Source: Liolophura sinensis (lineage: Eukaryota > Mollusca > Polyplacophora > Chitonida > Chitonidae). From it: 64,000 bases of DNA. Positions 37,299-50,096 of this stretch are shown piece after piece. Location of the stretch: assembly GCF_032854445.1 (NCBI RefSeq), contig NC_088303.1, positions 24,781,265 through 24,845,264 on the forward strand. Direction: 5' to 3'. The position numbers were made by a program, and so were the translations under genes. The stretch's first letter is position 1. Every line of letters begins with the position of its first letter. A model generated the notes under the pieces. The model made no database searches. It saw nothing but the letters and a program-made list of their open reading frames with translations, and had not been told where the DNA came from.

Positions 37299-39570
37299 TA
37301 TATTTCTAAAAAATTCTTCTCTAGATATGTGCACTATATTGTAAATGCAATTAGTTACATTGAAAATAACATTCTCTTCATTCCATGTGCTGCTGCATAC
37401 TGCTACTTGAATTATTTTTCCCCCGTTTTAACTTGGCGGCCATTTTGTTCATTGATTACTGGATGCATGGTTATGGTGCCCTGTAATAAAACAGTTGATG
37501 GTTGGATACCAGTTGTCACATGGTACAGTCAGACCAATGATCAGTGTTGAACACCTGGTCTCCATGACGGTTAATACCACCAGATGGCTATGGGTTGATA
37601 TCTGTATTAGCCAGCATCAGAGTGAGTGGGAGGGAAGCTAGCACTAAACAGTCCTGCAAATCTCGTCAGAATACTTCACCAGTGTTCTCTGCCAGAGACG
37701 AACAGCGCAACCCACCAGAAGACGTGAAGATGGGTATCTTGTGGAGTTCTCTCGCAGTTCACTGGCAAGTCTCACAGCCAGACTGTTGTTGCTTCAGAGT
37801 TGTGGAGTCACTTTCATCCAAAATACATGTCGTCTAAGTTTTCCTCTTTTTTTTTTTTTTCGTGCAGACAGTAACCCGGCCTTCAACTCTCTATGGTGAT
37901 CTCCAGTCGACAAACTGGAGACCTGATTACTACCTAAGCTTGTCTTATTTTCCCGCTGTATTTTTCATGTAGATAACACGAGTTAAAAAACTATCCCAGT
38001 AGGCAAAGCAGCCCCGCTCAGAGACCTGCTGCTCTCAAGCCAACCCAAGAGCAGAACTGAGCCTCACACTTACACATGGCGGCGTGCCCTATCTCTTGTA
38101 AGCCACACATGTGCTCTGAAAACTTTTCAAGACTTTTTTGACTGGAGTAATTTGGGAAGAGTTTTATCAGGAGGGGGTTTGCTGTGGTAATTCCACAGAA
38201 TGCCCTCCAGGTCATAGTTTATGGAAAGTTTGAAGGATTTTCTCTTATCTTTTCAGCTCACCTCAGTGACGTCATGCAGGTTGTTCATGGGAACAAGTTA
38301 TTACATACTAGTTCTATTCAATAGCCACTTTACTTCACACCAGCTATTGTAATTAGGATGTCTTAGATGTGAGAGAGAAAAGCACATTTTTTTTCTTAAA
38401 GGTGACATTTTAGAGAAAATCAGGAGCATTCCTAGACATTACCCCTGCAGAGTAATCAGACATTAGTGTTCAGCCTTCCCACAGAAACATCACAAGGATT
38501 AAATTTATCAAGGATCTCATCTGTTGAGCATCATCCAATTTGGGCTTACTGTGTTTCTGCTGACAGTACCTGTTTGTTCATTTTTTTTTATCATCTTAAA
38601 GAAATGGATACTTATCAAGACTTTCAAAAGATGTAGACAAATGAAAATATATATAAACAGTTAATTTAAGCATTGACTGCAATATTTTTTTAGGGTTATT
38701 GGGGTATATAGACAAGGAAAAAATATGAATCCATGCAGCAGCAGGCTTAATCTGTAATGTATGATAGTTAAATTTTATGCAATGGTCATTATTGTTTTTC
38801 AGATTTATAACTGTGTCAGATATTTTTTTACTTACCTAACTCAATTTATGTAAGTGTTTCCTGATTAAATTATCTGCATCTAGCTGTTATTGTGGTACAT
38901 GTAAGTAACAACACAGTTTTTGTACGATTTATCATTGTACAAAGCCAAAACAAGCTCTGACAAAATGAATTAGTTTTTACCTACCCTACTCATGGTAGAG
39001 ATAAATTCCAGACTGTTGGGTCAAAATGTATAAAGTAAAGAGAGTAAAGTGACACAAATAGTGAAATACTGAGAAGGGAAGGTTAGGGTTAAATGTATTT
39101 GTATGAAACCTGAACCTGTCTCGTAAAAAGTTTGGGAAGTTTTGCAAGTAGACGCCTAATGTCTAGGTTTTAGCTTTCCATATCTGTGTGGTATAATTAC
39201 CATTAGAAAAGTAATCATATGTAAAAAGGTAATATCACACAGTTTCCTTATGGATAACAACTTCGGATTTATTTCTGTCGATACATATCGAAACGTCGGT
39301 AAAAAAAAATCAGAAGTTGCTAACCATAAAGAAACTTTGTGATGTTACTCTGTCAGCTTCTATATGCCTCTTAAAAAAACTTATGTAAAATTAAGTTTTG
39401 ATAATGGTGCCATGGTTGTTGACTCATTATCAAAAGAATAGATTCATTGTTTATTATTTAATAGAATTTGTGTTCCCAAATTCACTTCGGATAGTTAAAG
39501 TGGATCAAGTTTTGGAATGATATAAATATGATGTAAATGCATATTCTGTTGAACATTAATTAGTTTGTTT
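32761..39570. other. Intron sequence, no gene recognised
   Basis: Mostly unique sequence. Slightly GC-richer segments at 34080-34560, 35930-36230 and 37430-38230 hold ATG-led frames of about 65 codons (36014-36211 plus strand, 38018-38215 minus strand) with no motif I know. A TGACGTCA palindrome is near 38267-38275 and a strong pyrimidine tract plus CAG ends at 37867. Confidence 0.5.
37238..37288. repeat. (TA)n microsatellite with CA end
   Basis: About 25 TA repeats followed by CACACACACATATAT. Confidence 0.97.
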
Positions 39571-39678
39571 CCCCACCGCTCTGCTCGGTTTCCTTCCATC
39601 ACTGGCTGCCATCGTATAAATGAAATATTCTTGAGTACAGCGTAAAACACAAGTCAAATAAAATAAATAAATAAAATG
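39571..39678 (+). mobile_element. SINE 3' fragment
   Basis: CTCTGCTCGGTTTCCTTCCA through ATGAAATATTCTTGAGTACA and GCGTAAAACAC to an AATAAATAAATA tail: the 3' third of the family. ATTAGTTTG before and ATCAGTTTG after the copy may be a drifted duplication. Confidence 0.75.
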
Positions 39679-39884
39679 AATCAGTTTGATTTTGCAGATG
39701 AACTTAATTCAAAAATAAACAGAAAAAACATAATAAAATGTTTTGTGAGTTTTCTAAATGTAATAAGGAGATTCCATTAATTAATGTGGTGTAAACAGTA
39801 CTGTAAAGTGCGCACAAGCTTTTAGCACTATACATGTAATGGATCTTAAATATAGACAAGCCTATATCACTATTGTTTACAAAC

Positions 39885-40118
39885 ATGTAGTGCTTACAAA
39901 CCTTAATTATCAGTATTGTCTATACTCACAAGCCTATATCAGTATTGTTTATACATACAAACCTTAATTATCAATATTGTCTATGCTTACAAGCCTTTAT
40001 CAGTATTGTTTATATATACAAGCCTTTATCATTACATACAAACCTTAATTGTCAATATTGTCTATACTTACAAGCCTTTATCAGTATTGTTAATACACAC
40101 AAGCCTTAATTATCAATA
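39885..40118. repeat. 30-bp minisatellite, left part
   Basis: Units of the form TACAAGCCTTTATCAGTATT followed by GTTTATACA, with an alternate AAACCTTAATTATCAATATT type. The array is interrupted at 40118 by a SINE. Confidence 0.85.
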
Positions 40119-40369
40119 GGGGGGCCTCCGTGGCTCAGTCAGTTAGCGCGCTAGCACAGCGTAATGACCCAGGAGTCTCTCACCAATGCGGTCGCTGTGA
40201 GTTCAAGTCCAGCTCATGCTGGCTTCCTCTCCGGCCGTACGTGGGAAGGTTTGTCAGCAACCTGCGGATGGTCATGGGTTTCACCCAGGCTCTGCTTGGT
40301 TTCCTCTCACCATAATAAGTGAAATATTCTTGAGTACGGCGTAAAAACACCAATCAATCAATCAAAATA
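40119..40369 (+). mobile_element. SINE, full length, inserted inside a minisatellite
   Basis: Complete head (GGCCTCCGTGGCTCAGTCAG, TTAGCGCGCTAGC), B box (GAGTTCAAGTCC), body and GCGTAAAAACACCAATCAAT tail. Flanked by exact 12-bp copies of TAATTATCAATA at 40107-40118 and 40370-40381. The duplicated bases belong to the surrounding 30-bp tandem repeat, so the array existed before the SINE arrived. Confidence 0.9.
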
Positions 40370-40700
40370 TAATTATCAATATTGTCTATACTTATAAGCC
40401 TTTATCAGTATTGTTTATACATACAAGCCTTTATCAGTATTGATTTTATTTACAAGACTTTATCACTACTGTTTATACATATAAGCCTTTGTCAGTATTA
40501 TCTATACATGTATGCAAAACCCTTTATCACTACTGTTTATACATACAAGCCTTTATCACTATTATCAATGCATGTACTTACAAGCCTTTATCACTACTGT
40601 TTATACATTCAAGCCTTTATCACTATTATGTATACAGTTTTTGCAAACCTCTGTCACAATTGTGTATTACACTGCTTTATCTCTATTGTCTATACAGCAC
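40370..40700. repeat. 30-bp minisatellite, right part
   Basis: Continues the array after the SINE: ACAAGCCTTTATCAGTATTG, ACAAGCCTTTATCACTACTG and GCAAACCTCTGTCACAATTG, about 11 units with growing divergence to the right. Confidence 0.85.
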
Positions 40701-40799
40701 TGATAAGCATCTGCTGCCATCTGTTTTCCCTGCTCTCTCTGGTTTGGCTGAGGTTCAGTCAGGAGTTGTCCTACGATTGTAGTGAAGAAAGATAGATGC

Positions 40800-40915
40800 C
40801 ACAGGATTTCTGGTGTCCTCCACTCATAAAGCTAATAGCTAGCTGTCATATAAGTGAAAAATTCTGGTGTATTTCATTCAATTAAAATAGTAATCAAATA
40901 ACTAAGTAAATGAAT
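40800..40915 (+). mobile_element. Degraded SINE 3' fragment
   Basis: TCCTCCACTCATAAAGCTAA and GCTGTCATATAAGTGAAAAA align in order with the SINE 3' region (CCTCCCACCATAATGCTGGC, GTCGTATAAGTGAAATATTC). The tail is decayed. Confidence 0.5.
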
Positions 40916-42269
40916 TTCTGTTCTTCAATAAGTTCTAATCCGCTGATGATTGACAGATTAAGAGATGTGGTACCTTTACTGGGTTTTATCACTTAGCTGT
41001 CCAGCCCCTGAAATAGTCAAGTTTGTCAGTCACCAACAATCCAATAAATCAGTCAAGCAGATATTTGCCTGGTTTTTTAGCTAGGTATTACGTCTGGGTC
41101 ATTGGCCATCGTGCAGTACAGACGAGCTGTTGTTTGTTTGTACTCAGGGTTATCGGTCCACCTTCATGTTCATGAGAAAGGGATCTCATTTCTCTGTGAG
41201 TCGTAAATTTTATCACGTAAGTTTAAGGTAAACAGCTATTCCATTCCACATTCGTTTGCTGTTGGTTGCTTGTTGAGGTCTAATTTAGCCCTGGTACCAT
41301 AGTGGTATGGCAGTGGTTTGCAGTATTACACATTTACGTTGATGTATGAGTCACTGGTGTAATTGATTTCGTTGATATAGTTACTCAACGACTCACTATA
41401 TAAGTTAACTGGATCTCACATACTTTTTTTTTTTCTTTCTTTTTCTGGCCCAAAACTTCTAACATATCTAGTCCTGCCTAATGTACTGCGTTTTGATGAC
41501 TTTTTATCGCCAGTCTGTCTGAAAACGTGTTCTCTGAGGTCTTGCATTTCAGTCTACATCCAGAAGGGCTTGTTTTGTGGCATGATTGACAAGAAAATAG
41601 AAAGCTAATTGAAAACAGACTTTACTACTCAAAAGTTAACGGTAATGGTCCAAATATGATACTACCACATTTAATATTGTAACTAGTGATGAATAGAACA
41701 ATGAGTATGGTAGTTTTGAACTGTACTCAAAGGAACGGCAAGCCCCAGAGTAAAGCTCTATCTTCCCCTCACGCGGCGTATATTTTTAGATTACAAATTT
41801 TTTTTTTTATTGAGGCATGTTCAAGGTTGAAAAATGTTTCCTAATGTTAAAAAAAAAATTCAAGGACAACGTGGTATGACTTGGGTATTACAATTCAGTT
41901 TTAGCATATAGGCCATCTCAGTCAAATCCTTTCTGTTAGCTTTCATTCCCCATCTTTTTTTTTGTCAATAAAAAGGAGTTGTCCATTTCTGTCACTCAAC
42001 TATCACTTGAGCTCCCTATCCTACAACCTCAGGGTGAAAAAAAATTGACAGTTAGTCTGTGATGGTTTTCTCACTCACTGACTCCATTCATTTATGAAAT
42101 CATTTCTTGTTCCAGAACATTCTTGATGTCAAACTGGGGAAATCACTATACTGCCTCTGTGCAAGCTTTTGGCCTTTTTTATGCTCATTTGGTGCCATAG
42201 TTATATATATTTTTATTGTATTTATTTGGTAGCTTTCTGTAAGCCAGGGACAATTTGGCAATAAAGTTT

Positions 42270-42512
42270 GATAGTCCAGACATTGAAAGTGTTAATCAGC
42301 CATGGAAAGAGACAGTTAATCCACCCATCGAAGTTCCTAATCCAGATCTGGAAAGTGTTAATCCAGCCATGGAAAGAGACAATCCACACCTGGAATTTGC
42401 TACTCCAGACCTGGAATTTGCTACTCCAGACCTGGAATTTGCTACTCCAGACCTGGAATTTGCTAATTAAGACATGGAATTGGCTACACCAGATATTGAA
42501 AGGGTAAATTAA
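42270..42512. repeat. 21-27 bp tandem repeat
   Basis: Four near-identical 21-bp units CCAGACCTGGAATTTGCTAC(T) at 42393-42468 within a wider set of related units (CCAGACATTGAAAGTGTTAA, CCAGATCTGGAAAGTGTTAA, CCAGCCATGGAAAGAGAC). The plus frame reads ATPDLEF heptads, but no ATG-led gene or splice context is evident. Confidence 0.8.
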
Positions 42513-43382
42513 TGTTGCCATGGAGTTTGCTGATGCAACCAGGGAGTTGTTGAAAAAGTAGAGTAAATTTGTTAACAGTTATATGCCATGTGCAAACTGT
42601 TTTCAGTGAGTGGGTGTAAGGGAATTCTGGAGAACTCATTAGTTTTGGAACCCAGACGTTGAAGAATGCCAAGCAAGTACACTTGCCATTTTGTAGACAG
42701 TTTTACAAGAATTTCATGTGTTTCAAATGTTGACATGTCTGGCTTCATATTCACCAATTACTATTAAATGTTACATTATCTCGGCCTTGAGACATAGAAA
42801 TGATTAGCGTAGGCACTGATTGCAGCGAGCATTTTATTCTCTGAGAGTCAGCAAAGTAGAAATCATTCTGTTTAATTCTCAATTTCGTGGTTAATTATAC
42901 TGTATGTTAGACCTTTCAGGATTTGATATTATATATATTTTGTGAGGAATGATATATTTATAATATAATGTCTCTAACTTGTCATATGGTGTATGTGGCA
43001 CGTAGCTTTTAAAGACAGATCTGATCATACCAGTATCTAAAACTTCTTTGAGATTCATTACACTGACCTCTAACTCTTGCGGGTGATCTTGATGGTGCAG
43101 GGAATGGTCTGCTCGTGGAAAGACCAGTTGCTCACCTTTGATTAAGAACCTGATGAAAGATTTATGGAATTTGCGACTCATTTAAAACATGAAACCAGAT
43201 AAAAAGTTTGAAAGTTAGAAGTCATAAAGAAATGAAATGTATGTGTATGTCTTTTTGTAATGGCATATTTAGGGCCTAGAAAAGTATTAAATCTTTGAAT
43301 AATTTATTTTATTATTTGATGAGGGTTTGGTATTTATGTTTTTTTTTTGTATATTTTAAAAGTACTCTTGTATTAATCAAAC

Positions 43383-43505
43383 TTATTATATATGTTTGAT
43401 TGTATTCGTTATTCATTATTATATACGTATTGTTGCTTTTGTTATTTCGTTATTATATATGTATTATTGTATTCGCTATTCATTATTATATATGTATTTA
43501 TATAT
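43383..43505. repeat. AT-rich degenerate tandem repeat
   Basis: GATTGTATTCGTTATTCATT at about 43399 recurs as ATTGTATTCGCTATTCATTA at about 43465, each followed by ATTATATA(C/T)GTATT. Confidence 0.6.
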
Positions 43506-43682
43506 TTGTATTTCCAAATTGCTGTGAAAAATTGTAAATTTTGCTCTGACACAGAGTGCAACACTAGCTAGATATACATGTACTCTATTTGTATACTTTA
43601 CTGATTTTACCTCTTCTGTTGCACCATCATGTACAGTTTATAATGATGTCATGATTCTAAGTACTGTAAGTATTTAACCCTT

Positions 43683-43805
43683 TCAACCTTTTCATTCAAG
43701 ATGCAAGCTTAATGAAACAGTGCAAATCATTTCTCTACACTACATAGTTCTCTCAGAATGTTGCAAAATATTTGTTACAGTGTTGCTTGGGAAAGTTGAA
43801 GAATT
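43683..43805 (-). mobile_element. Possible MITE-like fragment
   Basis: CTTTCAACCTTTTCATTCAA at the left; the reverse complement of the right half reads GCAACATTCTGAGAGAACTA, close to the block GCAAATTCTGAGGGAATTAT of better copies. Shortened and weak. Confidence 0.3.
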
Positions 43806-44099
43806 AGCTAGAGTGTATGCTGATATTCACAGTTTCTTCAAAAGTTTGTCTGTAGGTCTTTGTGTCTAGGTCTGCTGTATTGGACTCTATATCCAGTAGG
43901 TATAATCATACACAGGTTGCTGTTTGACTTTGGCATTGTAGAAGGACAAATTGCTTTCTGTCCGTCTTCAAACTTTGCAACCCTCGAGCCACAGGTGCGT
44001 GTAGGTTTGCCACTAATTGCATTTCTTTATCAGCATCCTGAAATGTCTTATGATGCCAATGCTGTTGTAAAATATGGAAAAAGCAGATAAACTTAGAGA

Positions 44100-47000
44100 T
44101 GTTGTTGTTGTCAGTGGTGTCTAACGCACAGAAAAGTAAGCATGTACATGTGAGAGATAGGGTTTAAGTCGGGTGAGATTTAGGGACTGTAGTGTAGAAG
44201 ATAGGGAATGTTGCGTAAGCTCTTGTGTCAGCCAGGGACCATTTGTTCTGACATTTACATGTGCAAGGGTTCCTCTATCTGGAGCTGTTTTAGCGCCCTC
44301 ACACTTTGCGGATACACAAGAACACATCTATTTTCAATAAAGCCTGAACTTTTCCCAGGATGGAACATTAACCGTTGTCAGCTTGTGACCGAGGGGAATT
44401 TCTAGAGCCTGACAAGTGGATGATAGGTGAAACTTAGGTAATCACTCTAATAAACAAGGAAGGTTAAAATTAGACACAAAAATGAAGAGAAAAAAAAAAG
44501 GGGGGGGGGGACTGAAGCACAGAAAACTTACAAAGGTAAACAAAAACAGTCTAATTTTGTTACTAACTTTTTCCATAGTGCTTCTGCACGTATAGCCATG
44601 GAAACCATTACTTTCCTCTATCTAGATGGGGTTTTTTTCCATCGTAAGTAAAGTTCAGACTCATCTAGTACCATATACCGGCTTGTATGTATCAGTGTTT
44701 GCAAAGTTTGGGTGCATGTTCTAACTGCTTATGATATCCTTTCTATTTAGCTTTCAAATTTACTGAATCCCTTCCTTAATGTTCATCCTTTCATCTTGTT
44801 GATTCATTTAGGATCTTTTGATTTTCCAAAAAAAAATTTCAGTCACTGATTAATGATGCTCTTTGAATCATGGTTTTTGAACATTCCCTCAGTGAAATGA
44901 TGTGTAACATTATGGTCATGTAAGCATGTCAGACATCAGAACTCTAATTTATATTAAATGATCTGAGTGACAAGTGCACAGAAAATAAGCTGTAAGAATC
45001 TGTATAGTATAGAAACAGTTGTGCTAGATGGTAGATTGATATGACATTTTTTGTGTTGACGTATTCTCTAAAACCATATAAACTATTTTGATGTGGAAAG
45101 AGAAGTCAGTGTTTGTAATTTGTCGTCCACTGACTTGTCGCTTTGACAGGTTTATTTATACATGTACATGTGGGTACCTGTCTTAAGTGAGCAGTGAAGG
45201 TAAATTTATAGCCCACCTGAATTCCAACATCAAAAGTTACTTGTGATAAATCAGTACCTCTTACATGATGGTTTGAGCATTGTTTAAACGTGCACTAGCT
45301 CAGGTGTCTGAATCTACCTATCAATCACAGGTGTACCCAGCTCCAGGTCTCTTTAACACCCATTAAACTTGTCATGTCACCTTATTGCAACAGGTGACCC
45401 TAGGTTTGCACCTGTTGGACAATTCTCTAGTTTTATTACTGTGTCAAATACAGGTTAAATTTGCGGATGTTCTCATGAAAGGGTAATATTTGGTATACCT
45501 AAGGCCTGATAATTAATCATTGACAGCCTAATGATATCTGTGGAATCATGATAGGATTTTAAGAAGCATGATGTCAGATGTATTGTTTTCCATCTTATCA
45601 TGCTATCATCGCATGTCTTTCAATTTTTTTTTTTTTTGAATATGTTAAAATCTAAATGGACAATGTGTTAAAAAGTAAATAAATGGGATCTTAACAGTAT
45701 CATATGAAGCCTTTATGTATTTCTGAAAGTACATTTTGACATACAAAACTTAAGGTGAAATGAAGTGTCAGCATTCGGACCAGCCAGCTACAGTCTGGTG
45801 TATGCATAACCAAAATAATTAAAGTGCCGAGAGAAACCTGCGTGTAAAACAGAAACAGCGCATGTATGTAGTGAATAGTTTGATATGGTTTGCTTAATGC
45901 TGAATAATTTTAACAAAGCAGGTGGACAGATTTACGAGCACAATCTGTTCATGCTACAGTAATGTTTGATAAACCTGTTTAATTTGAATTGCACTTCTTC
46001 ACACCGCTAGCAGAAGTCTTAAGGGCGTCCCTGAGGAATGAACCGGGGGTAGGGGAGGGGGGGGGGGGGCATCCATGTGCATTAGACAGTCTGGGCAGCA
46101 TGCATGTGGCTGGCAGAAAGTTTAAAGGTCACCTGAACTCCCTCCCCTTAAGTCTTAGGTCTGTGTCAGGTAAATAAGTACAGCTTTACAATGGAGTGCT
46201 GAATGGGCAGGTACAACAGAGGAGGGCCTGAATAGAGTAGTCAGGTGGAAAGAAAGAATCAAAGCTGTAGGTCCACTAATGCTACAACGGTCACGGAGTG
46301 GTCAAATTTCACCACAGGTTAAATCCTGTGAATGGACGCTTTGTCCGCAGCATTGGCCAACCCATGGGTAAATAAAGAGGCAAATTTGCTGCCGGAATTG
46401 TAAACATAATGCAAATATGATTGGCACAAAGACTTGTTGATTTGCAGAAATACTGGTGCAGATAATTGCAAGTGTTTGGTCACAATGGTAGATTTGACCA
46501 GGGCAGTCCAGTGAAGCAGCGGCTTTCATACACTACCAGGAGGTGTGTCCACCTTTCCTATGGGATATCTGGGAAGTGACATGGGAACATCTATTAAATT
46601 CATTCATGTTCATCGTACATTTGCATACTGAAGTGGTCAGATGGTTGTGAATTATTTGGGAATTGTCTTCTTCAGCATTTGAAGTTCTTCTTGTGGCAAA
46701 AAAAAAGTGCTCTACTTGGTGGAAGTAGCTAATAAATGGCCCTTTCATGAATGACATTTATCTTCATATCTTGGACTGGATTGCTTCATCTGACATTCTC
46801 ATGAAAGTCTGTATGGTTACATGTCCACACAAAATAATTTCAGTTTTTGAAAATCAAGTTAAGGGTAATTGTGAACATATCTAGTTCGGTTTTTCATAGC
46901 TACCTTTTGGCAAATTTTCATTACTTTTTCATTCTTGAATAGAATATTTTAGTCAAGATAATAAATTTAAGGTTGTTTTAATTGTTCGTGATAAAACAAT

Positions 47001-47379
47001 GAAGGAAAATTTAGGTGTCTAGTATGCTTCATGTTTTTTTTAAAATATAGATATGTGTAAAGAACAAATTTGTTTTTAATTAGACTCTGTTAAACCTGGT
47101 ATTTGGTGTTTTTAAAGTGAAGTTTTATAAAGGACAGCTAGAAAGTGTGATCATGGGCTTTCTTTTGAACCACTAGTAAGTAAATGAGCTTCATAGTATA
47201 CATCTATATTTATATCAAGTATTAGGGTAAAGAATTCTTGAGGTCCTTTTTCTAAATTCAGATTTGTAATGTCAGTATTTGGCAAAACCCCTTAGGTGTT
47301 AAGGTAGAAGTTGTTTAAGAGGAACAGCGTAACAAATAGTTTCATCATTCACTCGTCTTTCTTTCCTCTTTTTAAGTCT
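44100..47379. other. Intron sequence, no gene recognised
   Basis: Unique sequence with homopolymer junctions (A9G10 near 44490-44510) and the poly-G tract at 46045. Confidence 0.55.
46045..46069 (+). repeat. Poly-G tract, likely G-quadruplex former
   Basis: GGGGG T A GGGG A followed by 13 G. Four G-runs lie within 25 bases; run length may vary between reads or individuals. Confidence 0.8.
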
Positions 47380-48440
47380 AGCTGTGCAAATGGCCTATGA
47401 CAGACGCTGTGAAATTCTGCAACTCCAGACAGTCCTGTGATTGTCTTTAATTTAGGCTAAAATTAATCCCTTGGCAGGATTTGTGGCAGATGGCGTGGGG
47501 CTCCTATTTCTGAGCTGTTTGAACTGGTTTATTGGGCTGTAGTTGGAACGAGTCTGGCGTCTGAAAATGGCCGTGTGTACATCAGCTTTTTCATTGATAC
47601 TGGCAGGGAGGATTGCCCTAACTTACTCCAGGCCTCTCATCAGACTGATTAAGTAACGGTAAACAAACGCCATCATTGAGAGGAAACTGTTTCAGAGAAA
47701 ATCGGAGAGTCGAGACGTGACTGCAGAACACATTCTGTGTTTCTTCACTCAAGTCATTATGACAACAGCTAGGTCACATGTCAAACACCGTCATCAACAT
47801 TGTTGACTTAGATGGTGCCAGCTAAAAGGAGCAGTCGAAATTATTCGTTGAAAGCAGTTGAATAACAGCACAGGTTCCATTTCTGTGTGATTTTCTTTTC
47901 TTTAGCCTTGAGCTAATCCCGTGACTTTGTCAACAGGGATAGCCAGCTTCTGCCTGTATGTGGCCTGTGCTAAAACAGATCGGCATGAGCCTGTGTTGAT
48001 TTGGCTCATTTCAACACAATACAAATCCAATTTTTGTGAGCACTCAACGCAGGCTGTTATGATTGATTTGTGAATAGGCCTCATCAAGCATTTGGCCGTG
48101 AGATGATAATCAGCTTAAAACCTCTCAAATTCTGTTTGGCACTGGGTGATAATTAGATACAAATGCTGCTACTTTGAGCATAAATATGCGTTATCTGCTA
48201 TTAGTAGAAGGAATTGAGTTAGGAAATGGCCACTAGGACTGTTGAGGGAATTGCTATCTTTGCTGTTATATAATTAAGTGAGATTTAGTTATTGTTGGCG
48301 TGTTAGCCTGCTGTTCTGATCACATTTCAAGTGTAATCTGATTTGAATATGAGAGCAATTTCGAGCTGCTATTTGGCACACTTCGTATATGTTTCCTGAA
48401 CAAAATCAATTAGCCCGAGCAAAATCCTAACAAGCAGGTG
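47380..48440. promoter_or_regulatory. Possible conserved non-coding island in the giant intron
   Basis: About 1 kb with no tandem repeat, SINE or convincing frame, balanced base composition, and several homeodomain-type TAATTA/AATTAG cores (for example near 48150, 48270 and 48410). This texture is common for developmental enhancers in long introns. No comparison was possible. Confidence 0.2.
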
Positions 48441-48774
48441 ACTGGATGAATTTCTCACAATGCCTTCAGATGCTTGGCAGTATTATAAAAAGCAATCATG
48501 CATGGATATCACAATGCATGGTTTCATGGGTACGGTATTGCAATTTCCATGGAGATCATGAATTTAATAATAGCAGCCTATTTGTTTGGCTTGCTCTGCC
48601 TTGCATATGGTCAATTTGTAATAAAAATATTAATGTCTGTTGTTATTTAAATCCTCACACTTAATGTGACGCTTTCGTTTATAAAGTGAATATAGTAAAT
48701 TTAAGATAGTTTATTGATGATTCCTTCATTCCTTTTAAGTATAGTTAATGTACCTTGAACACCTACCCTATTTA

Positions 48775-48955
48775 TTCAACCTTTTCGCATATGAAAGGGC
48801 AACTTTCATTGAAATTTATACACATTTTAAAGAGACAAAACTACATCGTCAATTTCAGGGCTTCACAAGAGTATAACTTTATCAATCTACCCAGAATACT
48901 GTCTTCAGAACATGCTTGGATAAACACCTTGCAAACATACAAAAAGTTTGAAGAA
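48775..48955 (-). mobile_element. MITE-like element, copy 3 (inverted)
   Basis: Begins CAACCTTTTCGCATATGAAA and ends CATACAAAAAGTTTGAAG. Reverse-complemented it gives GTTTGCAAGGTGTTTATCCA, TTCTGAAGACAGTATTCTGG and TTTCAATGAAAGTTGCCCTT, collinear with the 8798 copy. Inverted orientation is seen directly. Confidence 0.6.
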
Positions 48956-49186
48956 TTACAGTACATAAAGCTCTGTAAGGCATTGCAAAGCTTTCTCTGT
49001 TATAATCATCTTTTTGTATTAACTCATGAAGAGACTTTAATGTCTTTAAAAACAAACAACAAAATAAATAAAGTAATGTTAAATGAAGAGTGGTGAAAAC
49101 AGAACTAAAAGGTCAAAGACATTTTTTTGATGAGATGCTTGGCAAGTCAAACTTCTAAATAAGGAATTATTACAAGGCCCTGGAAA

Positions 49187-50096
49187 ATGCCATGTCAAAG
49201 CAACTGGAAACACGATGTCGAGGCCATGGGATGGGCCATGTCGGAGCAACCGGATAGACGATGTCGAGGCCATGGGATGTGCCATGTCAAAGCAACTGGA
49301 AACACGATGTCGAGGCCATGGGATGGGCCATGTCAGAGCAACTAGATAGACGATGTCGAGGCCATGGGATGTGCCATGTCAAAGCAACTGGAAACACGAT
49401 GTCGAGGCCATGGGATTGGCCATGTCGGAGCAACTGGATAGAGGATGTCGAGGCCATGGGATGTGCCATGTCAAAGCAACTGGAAACACGATGTCGAGGC
49501 CATGGGATGGGCCATGTCGGAGCAACTGGAAACACGATGTTGAGGCCATGGGATGGGCCATGTCGGAGCAACTGGATAGAGGATGTCGAGGCCATGGGAT
49601 GGGCCATGTGGGAGCAACTGGAAACACGATGTCGAGGCCATGGGATGGGCCATGTCAGAGCAACCGGATAGACGATGTCGAGGCCATGGGATGTGCCATG
49701 TCAAAGCAACTGGAAACACGATGTCGAGGCCATGGGAGGGGCCATGACAGAGCAACTAGATAGACGATGTCAAGGCCATGGGATGTGCCATGTCAAAGCA
49801 ACTGGAAACACGATGTCGAGGCCATGGGATGGGCCATGTCGGAGCAACTGGATAGACGATGTCGAGGCCATGGGATGTGCCATGTCAAAGCAACTGGAAC
49901 CACGATGTCGAGGCCATGGGATGGGCCATGTCAAAGCAACTGGAAACACGATGTCGAGGCCATGGGATGGGCCATGTCGGAGCAACTGAAAACACGATGT
50001 CAAGGCCATGGGATGGGCCATGTGGGAGCAACTGGAAACACGATGTTGAGGCCATGGGATGGGCCATGTCGGAGCAACTGGAAACACGATGTTGCA
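49187..50096. repeat. 46-bp minisatellite, 20 units, 92-bp dimer structure
   Basis: Unit GCCATGTCAAAGCAACTGGA plus AACACGATGTCGAGGCCATG plus GGATGG. Two types alternate: A (TCAAAGCAACTGGAAACACG) and B (TCGGAGCAACTGGATAGACG). Units 1-7 and 11-16 alternate A/B; units 8, 10 and 18-20 are hybrids (B-like start, A-like end), as expected from unequal exchange or conversion. All three frames are open on each strand because 46 is not a multiple of three and the unit has few stops; not a gene. Confidence 0.95.

Noticed and set aside
37094-37550. Frames with long Ile-Tyr runs
   Set aside because: They come from the (TA)n microsatellite.
37868-37971. Exon after the pyrimidine tract and CAG at 37867
   Set aside because: One frame stays open for about 34 codons, but no donor fits and the sequence has no motif.
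42255-42470. Heptad-repeat protein (ATPDLEF)
   Set aside because: Non-ATG start, only four clean units, no gene context; explained by a 21-bp tandem repeat.
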